Assembly: GCA_905182515.1 (NCBI GenBank)
Contig: CAJJBW010000008.1
Location: 108,495 to 172,494, forward strand
Reading direction: 5' to 3'
DNA from: an uncultured Candidatus Poseidoniales archaeon
GTDB lineage: Archaea > Thermoplasmatota > Poseidoniia > Poseidoniales > Thalassarchaeaceae
DNA length: 64,000 nt
This document shows, piece by piece, positions 33,683 through 43,779 of this stretch. A model generated the notes under the pieces. The model saw only the letters and a list, made by a program, of their open reading frames with translations, was not told the DNA's origin and did no database searches. How positions within the stretch are numbered: the first letter of the stretch is position 1; each line of letters starts with the position of its first letter. A program made the position numbers and the translations under genes.

Positions 33683-35830
33683 ATGAATGAGAAGTTGTTG
33701 TGCTTATTCACTTGCTTAATTATTATTACACCACTTTCAGGTAGTATTTTTTCAACTAATTTTGAGTTAAATGAAAAAGGTATCCAATTGATTGAAAGGG
33801 GTCAAGTTTTATATCCTCCTACTCAAGATGAAATAACTTGGTCATCTGACAATCATTGGTGGGAATATACTACACTAGATTCGGATAGAAATGGGGTTCA
33901 TGATTCTCTTCAAAATGTATCTGGAATTGTTAATGTGGGCCTATCTTATTCAGAAATTATAACAGATGATGATAGGGATTTGATATTGTCGATGGGGTAT
34001 CAAATTAATCAGGAATTACATTCTGTTAATTCTATTCTTATTGGCAGTATTGATTCGAATGAAGTTTCTAATCTATCTGAAATAGATGGCGTAATAATGG
34101 TGGAAAGATATGGTTCATTGGTATTTTATGGGGACGTCCAAACTCCATCTGTAAAGGCTAAAAATTCAACTTATTACCCCGGTGCTTGGGACCTTGGCGT
34201 TTCAGGTCAAGGAGTAAATATAGCCTTGACAGATACAGGTGTTGATGAAGAACATCCTGGATTAAATGGAAAATTTGTTGCAGGATATGATGCTGTCTGT
34301 TTCCTTCATTCTGATCCAACATGTATTCTTGCAGGAGGAAGAGAGACAGATGGTTCATTCAATCCTGATGATGGCAATCAACATGGTACTGCATGTATGG
34401 GTATGGCAGCAGCTACTGGAATTGAAAGCGATGGCACAGTTTCTAATTTTACCGGTTCTGCACCTAATGCATCCACTATTGATGTAAGAATCGGGACTGA
34501 TGCTGGCGCTGGCCCATTTGAAAATTATATTCTCGAACAAGAGTTCTATGAGTCCGCCATGAATGGCCTTCAATGGATAATTGATCATAAAGATGACGCA
34601 TGGCAAGGTGCTGGCGAGGATAATTATGGAATTGACATAATTTCTTTATCCTGGGGCATTACAAGTCACGAAACTGGTGGTTCGGATGGTACTGATATGC
34701 ACAGCCGCATATTAGATGAAGCAATGGAGGCCGGAATTACTGTGTCTGCAGCTGCAGGTAATGATGGACCAAATAATGACGGTCTTTCTGGCATGGGATC
34801 GTCCTCTCTTTCTATAACCGTGGGGGCGACTGATGATCAAAACTCAATAAACAGGGATGACGATTCAATTGCCGATTATTCTAGTAGAGGGCCAAGGAGA
34901 GATAATGGTAATGGAAACCCATTGGATGAATTAAAGCCAGAAATTAGCGCGCCTGGTAGTAATATAATTCAGGCTGAAGGTTGTGTTTCTTCAGGGCAAT
35001 GTAATAATAATATTCCAGGCCAAGACGCCACGGAAAATACCTATACGAGTAGAGGGAGTGGAACTTCTTATGCCACCCCTTCAGTTTCGGGGATAATCGC
35101 CTTAATGATAGAAGCCAATGGAGATTTGAACCCTCTTCAAATAAAAGAAATTTTGAAACAAACTTCTGAAAGAAAAGGAGAACCTTCTTTCCCCGAAATA
35201 GACCCCTATTGGAATCGAGATTTTGGATATGGTATGGTTGATGCATATGCTGCAGTTTCTATGGCTATCCATTTGAAGGAAACCTCTCAAAGTAATGGCA
35301 TTAATCCATTTTTACAAAACCATCTCTTAAATCAAAGCATGGAATCAGAAATAATGAATATAACAGGTCATTCATGGGGGCAAGATTCCACTGTAGAAAA
35401 AATAGAATATAGAATTGATAGAGGTGGATGGATTGAAGCAACTTATTCTTCTTATGATTCTGATATTGGAGCACTAACTCCATTTTTATGGCATATAATT
35501 CTGGACTCTTCCAAGTTAGAAGTAGGGGTTCATGAATTAGAAATTCATGCTTCCTTTGGTGAATCTAATTCGCTTCCAATTATCATATCTGTTGAAGGTA
35601 CGGGGAGCGATAGTATTTCTTCAGACATTCCTTTTTCAATAATTTTAATAGTTGCACTAATTTTTGGAGTTTGGCTGTCTGCATTAATTTTTGTTAATTT
35701 CAATAATGATGCTGTTATCAATTTAAAAATTTCCAATCTAAAAAATATATTTAGATATAGTTCTAGACTTGATGAAGTTAAAGAATCATCAAATCTAAAA
35801 GCAGTTTTGGATGCAGAATTAATTTCTTAA
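33683..35830 (+). CDS. Secreted subtilisin-like serine protease (S8), membrane-anchored
   Basis: The catalytic triad is clear: Asp in ALTDTGVDEEHPGL, His in GNQHGTACMG and Ser in GSGTSYATPSVSG, with the oxyanion Asn in SAAAGNDGPNND. A signal peptide (MNEKLLCLFTCLIIITPLSG) starts at the ATG at 33683. An upstream in-frame ATG at 33653 would put 10 residues before it and is less likely. An N-terminal propeptide-like region (about residues 25-155) precedes the protease. A beta-rich region of about 100 residues follows, then a C-terminal membrane helix (IILIVALIFGVWLSALIF) with a short cytoplasmic tail. It would cut proteins outside the cell and so feed the peptide importer encoded elsewhere in the window. 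Confidence 0.9.
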   Translation: MNEKLLCLFTCLIIITPLSGSIFSTNFELNEKGIQLIERGQVLYPPTQDEITWSSDNHWWEYTTLDSDRNGVHDSLQNVSGIVNVGLSYSEIITDDDRDLILSMGYQINQELHSVNSILIGSIDSNEVSNLSEIDGVIMVERYGSLVFYGDVQTPSVKAKNSTYYPGAWDLGVSGQGVNIALTDTGVDEEHPGLNGKFVAGYDAVCFLHSDPTCILAGGRETDGSFNPDDGNQHGTACMGMAAATGIESDGTVSNFTGSAPNASTIDVRIGTDAGAGPFENYILEQEFYESAMNGLQWIIDHKDDAWQGAGEDNYGIDIISLSWGITSHETGGSDGTDMHSRILDEAMEAGITVSAAAGNDGPNNDGLSGMGSSSLSITVGATDDQNSINRDDDSIADYSSRGPRRDNGNGNPLDELKPEISAPGSNIIQAEGCVSSGQCNNNIPGQDATENTYTSRGSGTSYATPSVSGIIALMIEANGDLNPLQIKEILKQTSERKGEPSFPEIDPYWNRDFGYGMVDAYAAVSMAIHLKETSQSNGINPFLQNHLLNQSMESEIMNITGHSWGQDSTVEKIEYRIDRGGWIEATYSSYDSDIGALTPFLWHIILDSSKLEVGVHELEIHASFGESNSLPIIISVEGTGSDSISSDIPFSIILIVALIFGVWLSALIFVNFNNDAVINLKISNLKNIFRYSSRLDEVKESSNLKAVLDAELIS

Positions 35831-35865
35831 GGCTCTAAAATTAGATTTTACGTATTTTCCTCACT

Positions 35866-35876
35866 CCTTTTTAAAA
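35866..35876 (+). promoter_or_regulatory. TATA-like box before the aminotransferase
   Basis: CTTTTTAAAAC is centred about 29 bases before the aminotransferase ATG at 35901, with no Shine-Dalgarno sequence in between that I would trust. This fits a leaderless or near-leaderless transcript. Confidence 0.35.
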
Positions 35877-35900
35877 CCCCCGGCCATACCTCAGGAAGTC

Positions 35901-37052
35901 ATGGTCAAGTTCTCCGAGCGTGCAAACAGCATACAGCCTACTGGTGTTCGAAGGATGTTCGATATGGCAGGGGATGACACGGTCCAATTTGGTTTGGGTG
36001 AGCCAGACTTCCAGCCTCCTAAGATAGCCATTGAAGCATTTACTAAAGCAATGCAAGATGGAAAAAATAAGTATACTACTACTGCCGGCCTTCCAGAACT
36101 AAGGGACAAAATAGCCGAGAGTTGGACTCATTTATCTCCCAATCTCAATAAATCAAACGTTTGCATTACTATGAGTGGCACCAATGCTCTCTTAGATGTT
36201 TTTCTTGCTATAGTAGATCCCGGAGACAATGTCTTAATTCCTGAACCATATTTCCCCTTATATCCTCCAGATGTAGTCATTTGTGGGGGCGAGCCTAACT
36301 TATATCCTTGTAACTTTGAAGATGGTTTTATACCTAGAGTTGAAGATCTTGAAAAATTAGTAAATGAAAAAACTGTTGCAATTTTGTATAACTTCCCTAG
36401 CAATCCTACGGGTGCCACAGTATCTATGGAACAACGTGATCAGTTAGTTGATTTTGCTGTCCGTAACGACTTATGGATCATAAGTGATGAAGTATATGAT
36501 AGAATTATTTACAATGAAGTCCATGTTTCCTTTTTGGGTGCTGGGCACGATAAATTATTTTTGATAAATTCCTTTTCTAAAACGTTCGCAATGACAGGAT
36601 GGAGAATTGGATATATTATTTCTCCTGATGAGGATGCCATGGTTCAAATAAATAAAATGCAATACTATGTTACTGCTTGTAGTAATGATGCAATGCAATA
36701 TGCTGTACTATCTGCATTAGAAAATGCTTCAGATTACCCTGATATGATGCGTGATGAATTTAAATCTCGGAGAGATTTGATATGTATGAGACTTAATGCT
36801 ATGCCAGGAGTAACCTGCCATGTTCCTCAGGGGGCATTTTATGTGTTTCCTAAGGTTGAAGTTGAGGGTTACAACAGCAAGCAATTAGCACTTAAAATTC
36901 TTGAATTAGGTGGTGTACTTTGTTCCCCCGGGACAGCATTTGGTAAAGCAGGAGAAGGCCATCTACGTTTTGCATACACTATTGATAGAGCAGACATTAC
37001 GGATGGAATGGATCGCCTAGAAGAGGTATTGTCTCAATTAAGAGGAGAATAA
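35901..37052 (+). CDS. Class I/II PLP-dependent aminotransferase (aspartate/aromatic type)
   Basis: This 383-residue fold-type I aminotransferase has FGLGEPDFQPP, KYTTTAGLPELR, FPSNPTGA (PLP-contact Asn), ISDEVYDRIIY and the PLP lysine in SFSKTFAMTGWRIGY. The C-terminal Arg for the substrate carboxylate is in HLRFAYT. Such enzymes move the amino group between amino acids and 2-oxoglutarate. Aspartate is the commonest substrate of archaeal members, but aromatic or alanine specificity cannot be excluded. It stands downstream of the secreted protease with its own TATA-like box and is followed two bases later by a small membrane protein gene. Confidence 0.88.
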   Translation: MVKFSERANSIQPTGVRRMFDMAGDDTVQFGLGEPDFQPPKIAIEAFTKAMQDGKNKYTTTAGLPELRDKIAESWTHLSPNLNKSNVCITMSGTNALLDVFLAIVDPGDNVLIPEPYFPLYPPDVVICGGEPNLYPCNFEDGFIPRVEDLEKLVNEKTVAILYNFPSNPTGATVSMEQRDQLVDFAVRNDLWIISDEVYDRIIYNEVHVSFLGAGHDKLFLINSFSKTFAMTGWRIGYIISPDEDAMVQINKMQYYVTACSNDAMQYAVLSALENASDYPDMMRDEFKSRRDLICMRLNAMPGVTCHVPQGAFYVFPKVEVEGYNSKQLALKILELGGVLCSPGTAFGKAGEGHLRFAYTIDRADITDGMDRLEEVLSQLRGE

Positions 37053-37053
37053 C

Positions 37054-37302
37054 GTGCTTAATTTCCTAGCCAATTCAATGTTGTTGTTATTTGGTTTTTG
37101 GACTCCTGTTATGTTGGGGGATCTATACCCCCGCAGCAATATCAAATATTTTTCTTTAGCGATATTTTTTGTTTTAATCTTATCATCAGGAATTATTCTA
37201 TTCATTTCTGGGCCGAATTCACTAGCATTTGGAATTTTTATAGGTTCAGGTTGGAAGATATTAAATTTTATTTTAGATAATTCTTTTATCTCTGGTCACT
37301 AA
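37054..37302 (+). CDS. Small membrane protein, unknown
   Basis: This 82-residue protein starts at GTG 37054, right after the aminotransferase stop, with AGGAG eight to ten bases upstream. Three hydrophobic stretches (about residues 5-22, 29-50 and 55-72) make it nearly all membrane. No family is recognised. Its 3' end overlaps the convergent next gene by 17 bases. Confidence 0.5.
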   Translation: MLNFLANSMLLLFGFWTPVMLGDLYPRSNIKYFSLAIFFVLILSSGIILFISGPNSLAFGIFIGSGWKILNFILDNSFISGH

Positions 37303-38416
37303 ATAGATTAAATGGTGAATCCACCATTCTATCAGAATCTTCTTTACCGACTTTATCTACGTCGTTTTTATCTAATAATTTAATTGAGTTTTCAATCTCA
37401 TTCTTATCATACTCGGAAAAGATACCATTTTCGTTATTTTCAACTAAACTCTTTGATCTTAGATTTTCAAGGTTTTCTTCCTGCCCAATCATCCAGTCAG
37501 GGATGTTTCTGTAACCGCTTAATACTGAGATAGTAGTGAAAGTAGCCATTGGTAAAACTGATATAGCAACGATATAATCTAAAATAGCTGTATCGGGTAT
37601 TGTTGCCGCTGGAGCAATAGTTTGAATAATCATTTGCTCCAATTGTATTTCATGCCATTGTTCATAATTTATGCCTAACCATCCCAGAGATATCTTAAGA
37701 ACAAATCTCGCAAATAACCAATATAATAACAATGGTAATGCAGAAGACACTCTTCCCAGTTTACCTAGAAAAATTCTAAAAATATATGCTAAACCTATTA
37801 GTTTTTCTGAAATAATTGGGTGCAATCTTATTGATGCCCATAATGCAATCAGATAACCAATCATTCCTAATTGAAAAGCAGAATCAGGCTTGATGATACT
37901 ATCTGGCATTCCTTCCATTATTATTAGAGGGATGGCAATCAATATCACTTGCATGGGAACAGCCAATAATTGTAATCCTCCATGAATTGCCATTATGTCA
38001 TAATTATCATTTTTCATTTTCAAAAAAACTAATCTACTCATTTTGCCATACGGGCTAGAATAGGCTGACAATCTAGCTCTGTCAATTAACTCAGGATCGT
38101 TAATTCTTTGATTAAACAACAATAAAGTAATCCAACCTCCTCTATTTGAGACATATAAAGGAGTAAAACTCCCCATTATGAGGGCTAATGCTAAGGATAT
38201 AATTCCATAAGTAATACCTGCAATAATTACCCATTGAAGCATTTCAGTCCTTATTCCTACGCTGGAATTACTTATGTCCAAATCAATAAGATACGCAATA
38301 GCAAATAAAGCCGTGGGGACTACTGTCACTTGACATATCATAATTAAGGCCAAATGGAATCTACTCAGCAGTTTTCTGCCAGCCACCATACGGCTCACGT
38401 CACCTATGGGGGACAT
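37286..38416 (-). CDS. Multi-helix membrane protein, unknown
   Basis: This 376-residue protein has about eight hydrophobic helices over residues 20-310 and a charged, probably cytoplasmic tail of about 65 residues (ENLENLRSKSLVE...). The arrangement recalls Yip1-like or transport proteins, but I see no diagnostic motif and do not assign a family. The frame starts at ATG 38416; an ATG nine codons later (38389) is also possible. It is divergent from the giant surface protein gene. Confidence 0.6.
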   Translation of the reverse strand: MSPIGDVSRMVAGRKLLSRFHLALIMICQVTVVPTALFAIAYLIDLDISNSSVGIRTEMLQWVIIAGITYGIISLALALIMGSFTPLYVSNRGGWITLLLFNQRINDPELIDRARLSAYSSPYGKMSRLVFLKMKNDNYDIMAIHGGLQLLAVPMQVILIAIPLIIMEGMPDSIIKPDSAFQLGMIGYLIALWASIRLHPIISEKLIGLAYIFRIFLGKLGRVSSALPLLLYWLFARFVLKISLGWLGINYEQWHEIQLEQMIIQTIAPAATIPDTAILDYIVAISVLPMATFTTISVLSGYRNIPDWMIGQEENLENLRSKSLVENNENGIFSEYDKNEIENSIKLLDKNDVDKVGKEDSDRMVDSPFNLFSDQR

Positions 38417-38539
38417 AAGTTCTTCATATGTTTAGTAGTGCACTATTATCATTATACTATATTATTGCATTTTTCAAAGCAACGCATTAAATCAAACTTT
38501 GACCCCATACTTTGATACACAAATGTTCAGTCGAAATGT

Positions 38540-41500
38540 ATGCCCATGCGTAGTCTGTATTCCTATATCGTTGTCGCCTGCTTCCTTCTAGTTAGTGCAT
38601 CTCCAATGGTTATGGTGTATGATTTTGATGAGCACCCAGTGTCCAGAGTTGGACCAAAAGCCGATGCGGTCGACTTCAAGGTTTTAGATATAGAATTAGG
38701 AAATTCCTCAAGAGTGCCAATGCAATGGGAACAACCAAATTCAAGTTTCCAAGAATACCTCATAAAAGGCAACTCAATACAAATTAATGTAACTTTTATC
38801 CAACTAGGATTTCAACCCACACCAGTTACCGCCAATGCAACATTGCAAGTGTGGCACCCAATTGGTTTTATGATAAAAGAATGGAATTTCAACGTGACTT
38901 TATCTACTTCTCAATCTGCAAGATTAAGTTTTATTTGGACGCCTAATACCGCCCATAGCGTCTTGAATGATAATGGTGTTCTTGGAGGTGGGATGATTAT
39001 AGTAGGTTTAGTCGATGCAGGATTACAAGATGGAGATAATTCAAATGATAGGGCTGAAAGATCAGTTCCTATTGCAGCTTGGTCTGATGACTTAGACAAT
39101 GGTTACTGCGGTGATGAAGGGAATGAAGGTAAATTCTGTACAAATATTTCGCCAGGATATGGAAGGCCTACTTGGTTTGGAGCAGGATATGAGTCTAATG
39201 GACTCACTTTGGACGGGGATTTCCCTACTGGGACATGGAGGATGGAGAATACATCTAGTTCCGAGGGAGAATGGCATTGGAAAGTATCAGGAGATGATAG
39301 TAATAGGTATGCATCAAATAGGTATGATAGATTGCATTGGGGCTGGATTACTACAAATAATCAAGATGGTTGTGCCGATGGTGTTTGGGGGGATGGATAC
39401 AGCCATGGTTTAGGATCAGGTTCCTTTAGTTCCAGTCTTTCATCACTTTATTCACAATATCTATGTAAAGTTAAAGTCAAGAGTCCCAATTTTTATTCTA
39501 TGCAAATAGTTACCAATGCATGGGGGGTAATGGATGAGGGGGACTCAATTTTACTCGAAACCGATTCTGGTTACGATTTACATCATTACAATTATACTAC
39601 TCAAAATCTTTCAGCAAATGAAGGCGATTGGTCTAGGTTAATGTGGAATGTCTCGGACTTACATCAATCGGGTGGATTCGAACTTTCATTTTTGTTTAAA
39701 TCGGACGGTTCCAATGCCAATGAAGGAATTCATCTTGATTCATTTTTAATTTTTGGTATAGAAAGGTTTACTGAATATACATTGAATGCTAATTGCAATG
39801 ACCCACTTCCTAACTCATACATTGTACTTGCTGCAGACCCTAATCCTCCTTCATTACATTGCCGTGTTTTCAATAGAGGATACATAGATATCACGCTAAG
39901 ATATTTCACTACATTGTCAAATCAATCTTGGATGTATAATTACCCTCTAAGAATAGATTCAAACAATTATAACGATCATGATAATTTCGTTATCAGTAAG
40001 GTAATTAAAGCTAGAACTGTGACAGATGTTTGGTTTAATCTGTCTATACCTGATGGGACGCTTGTTCAAGAATTAGATTGGATAGTTGATATAAATGATG
40101 GCGTTTTAAACAATTCTAAATATTCCTTAATTCTGCCTGTCAAAGTAGATCCTACTTATTCAATAACTCTGGACTCTGATAAGTTATCAAATCCTGCTGC
40201 TACTCTTTTCCCAGGGGATACTGTAAATATTACAATGAATCTAAAAAATAATGGAAACCAAGTAGCAACTTGGAATCTTGGGGGTGCATTTACTGTATCT
40301 GATTGGCCTTCTGCAAATATCAAATGGTACGATGCTTCAACCGGTCAAGAAATATCTTTACTGAATTCTTCTATTAATGAAGAATTCATTCTAAATGCAG
40401 AAATAACGGCTCCTGAGGGTATTGCCCCTGGTTCATACACTCTTATACTCATAGCCAATGGACGCGCTCCTGCTATTTTTCAAGCAGAAACTGTCCTATA
40501 TATTGAAGTGCCAATTTATCACAATTTAGTAGTAGCACCTATTTCCAATTCTTTGATAGCTCCTGCTAACGGATATGGGAAAATTGTTGAAATTTTCCTA
40601 ATCAACAACGGTAATACTGAAGAATCATTCGACATTACAGTTACTACTGATAATTGGGAATTAGACGCTTCAACAAGTGCCGCATTAACATCAGGAATAC
40701 CTGCTAATGGAGGGGACACTTCCATTTCACTTCTTTTACCTATGCCCAAAGGGATACTAAATGGGACATATAGGATAACTGTCCATGCGACTAGTAGGAT
40801 AAGTTCAGATTATGTGGCAAGTGCAAATATTTACTTAACAGTTCCAGTTACTAATTTAGTTGAGATTCCAAATTTGGATATGACTGAAGAAATATTTAGT
40901 GCCGGAAGCGATGATAGGACGTTGAGATGGGAAATTTGGAACCGGGGTAATGTTGCAGATTCTTTTGATATCTCCTTAACGCACAGCTCTGATGTTTTTA
41001 CAACCGCACAAGGCCTCAATGAAGGTAAAACGCCTTATATTCCTCCAGGTTCTTCTTATAATATATCCGTCAGTTATTCTTTTGGTGAACTTGCAGATGG
41101 GACTAGAAAAATAAATCTTAATGCAAGAAGCATAGAGGCTTCTAAAGCAGATTTCGAGGTTCTGGGAAGTGGAGAAGCCCTGTTCAATGTTGGGACAGTG
41201 GGGTGGCTCAGAGTGCTATCGCCTCCGGCTTCCTCTGATGCCATGTCCATCACAGAGGCTGGAGATTCTTATTCATTAGAATATACAGTGCTCAGTATGC
41301 ACCCAACTAATGATCAACAAGTTCGTACTGAAGTAAATCTTGAAAATCAATATACAATTTATAGTGCTAGAATAGGAGAAGAAGATAGAAATTTTGTTCT
41401 ACAAGCAGGTGAATCTAGGATTGTAACGATATTTTTGGATGTTAGAGAGGAAGATTTAGAAAATTTAAATATGGACAAAGTAGATTTTGTTGTTTCATTA

Positions 41501-41980
41501 ATTGTCAGTAGTGAATTAGATGTCTCTAAGAGGACTACTTCAATTAGCCTAACTAAACCAATCCCTCTTGAAGAGGGAAAAGATGCAGGAGATTATGTTT
41601 GGATTACTGGCAATATAGTCCTAATTATCATAGGCAGTATCATATTTTTAAGTATATCTGTGATGACTTTTCGAATAGTAAGAAAAGCTAATTCTCCTCT
41701 AGAGGAGATTTCTACATTGGATGGATATGATATGTCGATAAATACCTGGGAGGGCGAACAAGGTGGTCATAAATCATTACCATCTGCAGATGCAATTGCC
41801 AATTCTATGTTCGGTGGCTCTGAAGAAATTTTCAAACAACCGCCTCCCCCTCCGTTAACTGATGCCACACAAGTCCCTATTTCTCCACCTTTGCCAATAA
41901 ATGGTTTACCTGAGGGGTGGACTTTAGAGCAGTGGTCTCACTATGGTCAAGAATGGCTCGACAACGAAAATTTAGAATAA
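38540..41980 (+). CDS. Giant surface protein with Ig-like repeats and conserved GWT-type cytoplasmic tail
   Basis: This 1146-residue protein has a signal peptide (YIVVACFLLVSASPMVMV). A long outside part includes a sugar-binding-like beta domain around residues 190-410. At least three CARDB/NEW3-like Ig modules follow, marked by repeated phrases such as NLKNNGNQVATWN, FLINNGNTEESFDI and EIWNRGNVADSFDI. A membrane helix (about 1040-1067) follows, then a cytoplasmic tail rich in Pro that ends GWTLEQWSHYGQEWL. That tail resembles a short motif that I associate with other large surface proteins of marine Thermoplasmata. It probably sits in the cell envelope, as an adhesin or S-layer partner, but no enzymatic residues are visible. 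Confidence 0.7.
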   Translation: MPMRSLYSYIVVACFLLVSASPMVMVYDFDEHPVSRVGPKADAVDFKVLDIELGNSSRVPMQWEQPNSSFQEYLIKGNSIQINVTFIQLGFQPTPVTANATLQVWHPIGFMIKEWNFNVTLSTSQSARLSFIWTPNTAHSVLNDNGVLGGGMIIVGLVDAGLQDGDNSNDRAERSVPIAAWSDDLDNGYCGDEGNEGKFCTNISPGYGRPTWFGAGYESNGLTLDGDFPTGTWRMENTSSSEGEWHWKVSGDDSNRYASNRYDRLHWGWITTNNQDGCADGVWGDGYSHGLGSGSFSSSLSSLYSQYLCKVKVKSPNFYSMQIVTNAWGVMDEGDSILLETDSGYDLHHYNYTTQNLSANEGDWSRLMWNVSDLHQSGGFELSFLFKSDGSNANEGIHLDSFLIFGIERFTEYTLNANCNDPLPNSYIVLAADPNPPSLHCRVFNRGYIDITLRYFTTLSNQSWMYNYPLRIDSNNYNDHDNFVISKVIKARTVTDVWFNLSIPDGTLVQELDWIVDINDGVLNNSKYSLILPVKVDPTYSITLDSDKLSNPAATLFPGDTVNITMNLKNNGNQVATWNLGGAFTVSDWPSANIKWYDASTGQEISLLNSSINEEFILNAEITAPEGIAPGSYTLILIANGRAPAIFQAETVLYIEVPIYHNLVVAPISNSLIAPANGYGKIVEIFLINNGNTEESFDITVTTDNWELDASTSAALTSGIPANGGDTSISLLLPMPKGILNGTYRITVHATSRISSDYVASANIYLTVPVTNLVEIPNLDMTEEIFSAGSDDRTLRWEIWNRGNVADSFDISLTHSSDVFTTAQGLNEGKTPYIPPGSSYNISVSYSFGELADGTRKINLNARSIEASKADFEVLGSGEALFNVGTVGWLRVLSPPASSDAMSITEAGDSYSLEYTVLSMHPTNDQQVRTEVNLENQYTIYSARIGEEDRNFVLQAGESRIVTIFLDVREEDLENLNMDKVDFVVSLIVSSELDVSKRTTSISLTKPIPLEEGKDAGDYVWITGNIVLIIIGSIIFLSISVMTFRIVRKANSPLEEISTLDGYDMSINTWEGEQGGHKSLPSADAIANSMFGGSEEIFKQPPPPPLTDATQVPISPPLPINGLPEGWTLEQWSHYGQEWLDNENLE

Positions 41981-42071
41981 TTATATTTCATATTTTTTAA
42001 CCTATAGTGTGCGAGACCTTATGACTACTAGTATGGTGGCAAGAGCACTCGATTAATGGGAGTGATTTTCA

Positions 42072-43682
42072 ATGTACAATGGACAACAACCAATTTTTAT
42101 AATGAAAGAAGGCACACAAAGGACTAGCGGAAAAACTGCTCAAAGTAATAATATTGCTGCAGCAAAAGCAGTTGCTGATGCTGTACGCTCTACTCTTGGC
42201 CCTAAAGGGATGGATAAAATGTTAGTGGATAGTATGGGGGATGTAGTGATTACTAACGATGGAGCTACCATTTTGAAAGAAATGGACATTGAGCACCCTG
42301 CAGCAAAAATGATTATTGAAATCGCTAAAACCCAAGAACAACACTGCTATGATGGCACGACAAGCGCGGTTGTTATTGCAGGAGAATTACTAAAGAGAAG
42401 TGAGGATTTAGTAGAACAAAACGTACATCCTACAGTTATATGTGAGGGTTTCAGGCTAGCATCGGATAAGGCTGCAGAAATTATCAACTCACATGCTATT
42501 GAAGTGACTCTTGCTTCTTTAGAAGAAGTTGCTAAAACTGCATTGACTGGAAAAAGTGCAGGAGCGGTAAAAGAATTCTTGGCCGATATCAGCGTTAGAG
42601 CAGTTATGGCAGTGGCCCAAGAAGTAGATGGAGAAATAGTTGTAGATTTGGATGATGTCAAAGTTGAGAAAAAGCAAGGCGGATCCATCAGAGACAGCTC
42701 CTTAATTGATGGAATTATAATGGACAAAGAACGTGTCCACAGTGGAATGCCAAGGTCTGTATCAGATGCTAAAATAGCATTAATAAATTCTGCTATTGAG
42801 GTAAAGAAAACCGAAGTTGATGCTAAAATACAAATTACCGATCCTAATATGTTATCTCAGTTTCTAGATGAAGAAGAGAATTATCTCAAATCATTAGTTG
42901 AGAAGATAGTAAATTCAGGGGCAAACACGGTTATTTGCCAAAAAGGAATAGATGACTTAGCTCAGCATTATATGGCTAAATCAGGAATTTTTGCAATTAG
43001 GCGTGCTAAAAAGAGTGATATGGAAGCACTTTCAAAAGCGACAGGAGGAAAAATAGTAACTAACATAGACGATCTTTCTCCGACTGATTTGGGTGCTGCT
43101 TCTAAAGTTGAAGAAAAGAAAATAGGTGATTCTGATATGGTATTCGTTACCGGATGTCCAGAAGCAAAAAGTGTTTCAGTTCTTTTGAGAGGAGGTACTG
43201 AGCATGTTGTGGATGAAATTCGTAGGGCGTTTGATGATGCCATAGGGGTCGTCGCTGTCGCCCATGAAGATGGTGCAATATTAACTGGAGGAGGATCAGT
43301 TCTAGCAGCCATAAGCAGGGATTTACGTTCCTATGCAGAAGGAATAGGCGGGAGAGAACAAATGGCTATCGAAGCTTTTTCTGGGGCTCTCGAAGTTATA
43401 CCGAGGACATTGGCTGAAAACGCAGGACTAGATCCTGTAAATACAATCATAGATCTTCGAAAAGCACATTCAGAGGGGAAATCTACATTTGGAGTCAATG
43501 TTTATGACGGAGGAGTTGCAGACATGAGAAAAGCAAAAGTCTTCGAACCAAGCAGAGTTGTAGAACAAGCAATTCAAAGTGCATCAGAAACAGCTGTCAT
43601 GATTCTCAGGATTGATGATGTAATTTCCAGTAGGAGTTCAGGCCCCATGGATGCTGGTGATTTTGATGGAATGGGAATGTGA
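42072..43682 (+). CDS. thsA: Thermosome (group II chaperonin) subunit
   Basis: This 536-residue ATP-dependent folding chaperone has all family blocks: [19 protein letters not shown] near the start, [51 protein letters not shown] (ATP hydrolysis Asp), ALTGK, and [14 protein letters not shown]. The C-terminus ends [15 protein letters not shown], the flexible Gly/Met tail. It forms a double ring in the cytoplasm. It stands alone between the giant surface protein and the flavodoxin fusion gene. Only one subunit gene is visible here. Confidence 0.96.
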   Translation: MYNGQQPIFIMKEGTQRTSGKTAQSNNIAAAKAVADAVRSTLGPKGMDKMLVDSMGDVVITNDGATILKEMDIEHPAAKMIIEIAKTQEQHCYDGTTSAVVIAGELLKRSEDLVEQNVHPTVICEGFRLASDKAAEIINSHAIEVTLASLEEVAKTALTGKSAGAVKEFLADISVRAVMAVAQEVDGEIVVDLDDVKVEKKQGGSIRDSSLIDGIIMDKERVHSGMPRSVSDAKIALINSAIEVKKTEVDAKIQITDPNMLSQFLDEEENYLKSLVEKIVNSGANTVICQKGIDDLAQHYMAKSGIFAIRRAKKSDMEALSKATGGKIVTNIDDLSPTDLGAASKVEEKKIGDSDMVFVTGCPEAKSVSVLLRGGTEHVVDEIRRAFDDAIGVVAVAHEDGAILTGGGSVLAAISRDLRSYAEGIGGREQMAIEAFSGALEVIPRTLAENAGLDPVNTIIDLRKAHSEGKSTFGVNVYDGGVADMRKAKVFEPSRVVEQAIQSASETAVMILRIDDVISSRSSGPMDAGDFDGMGM

Positions 43683-43779
43683 TTCCTACTCTATTTTTCA
43701 AACCATTTGATAATTAAAAAACGAGAGTTATAATAATCGGCTGTAAGTGGAAAGGGTATAACATACTCAAGGTGATTGA

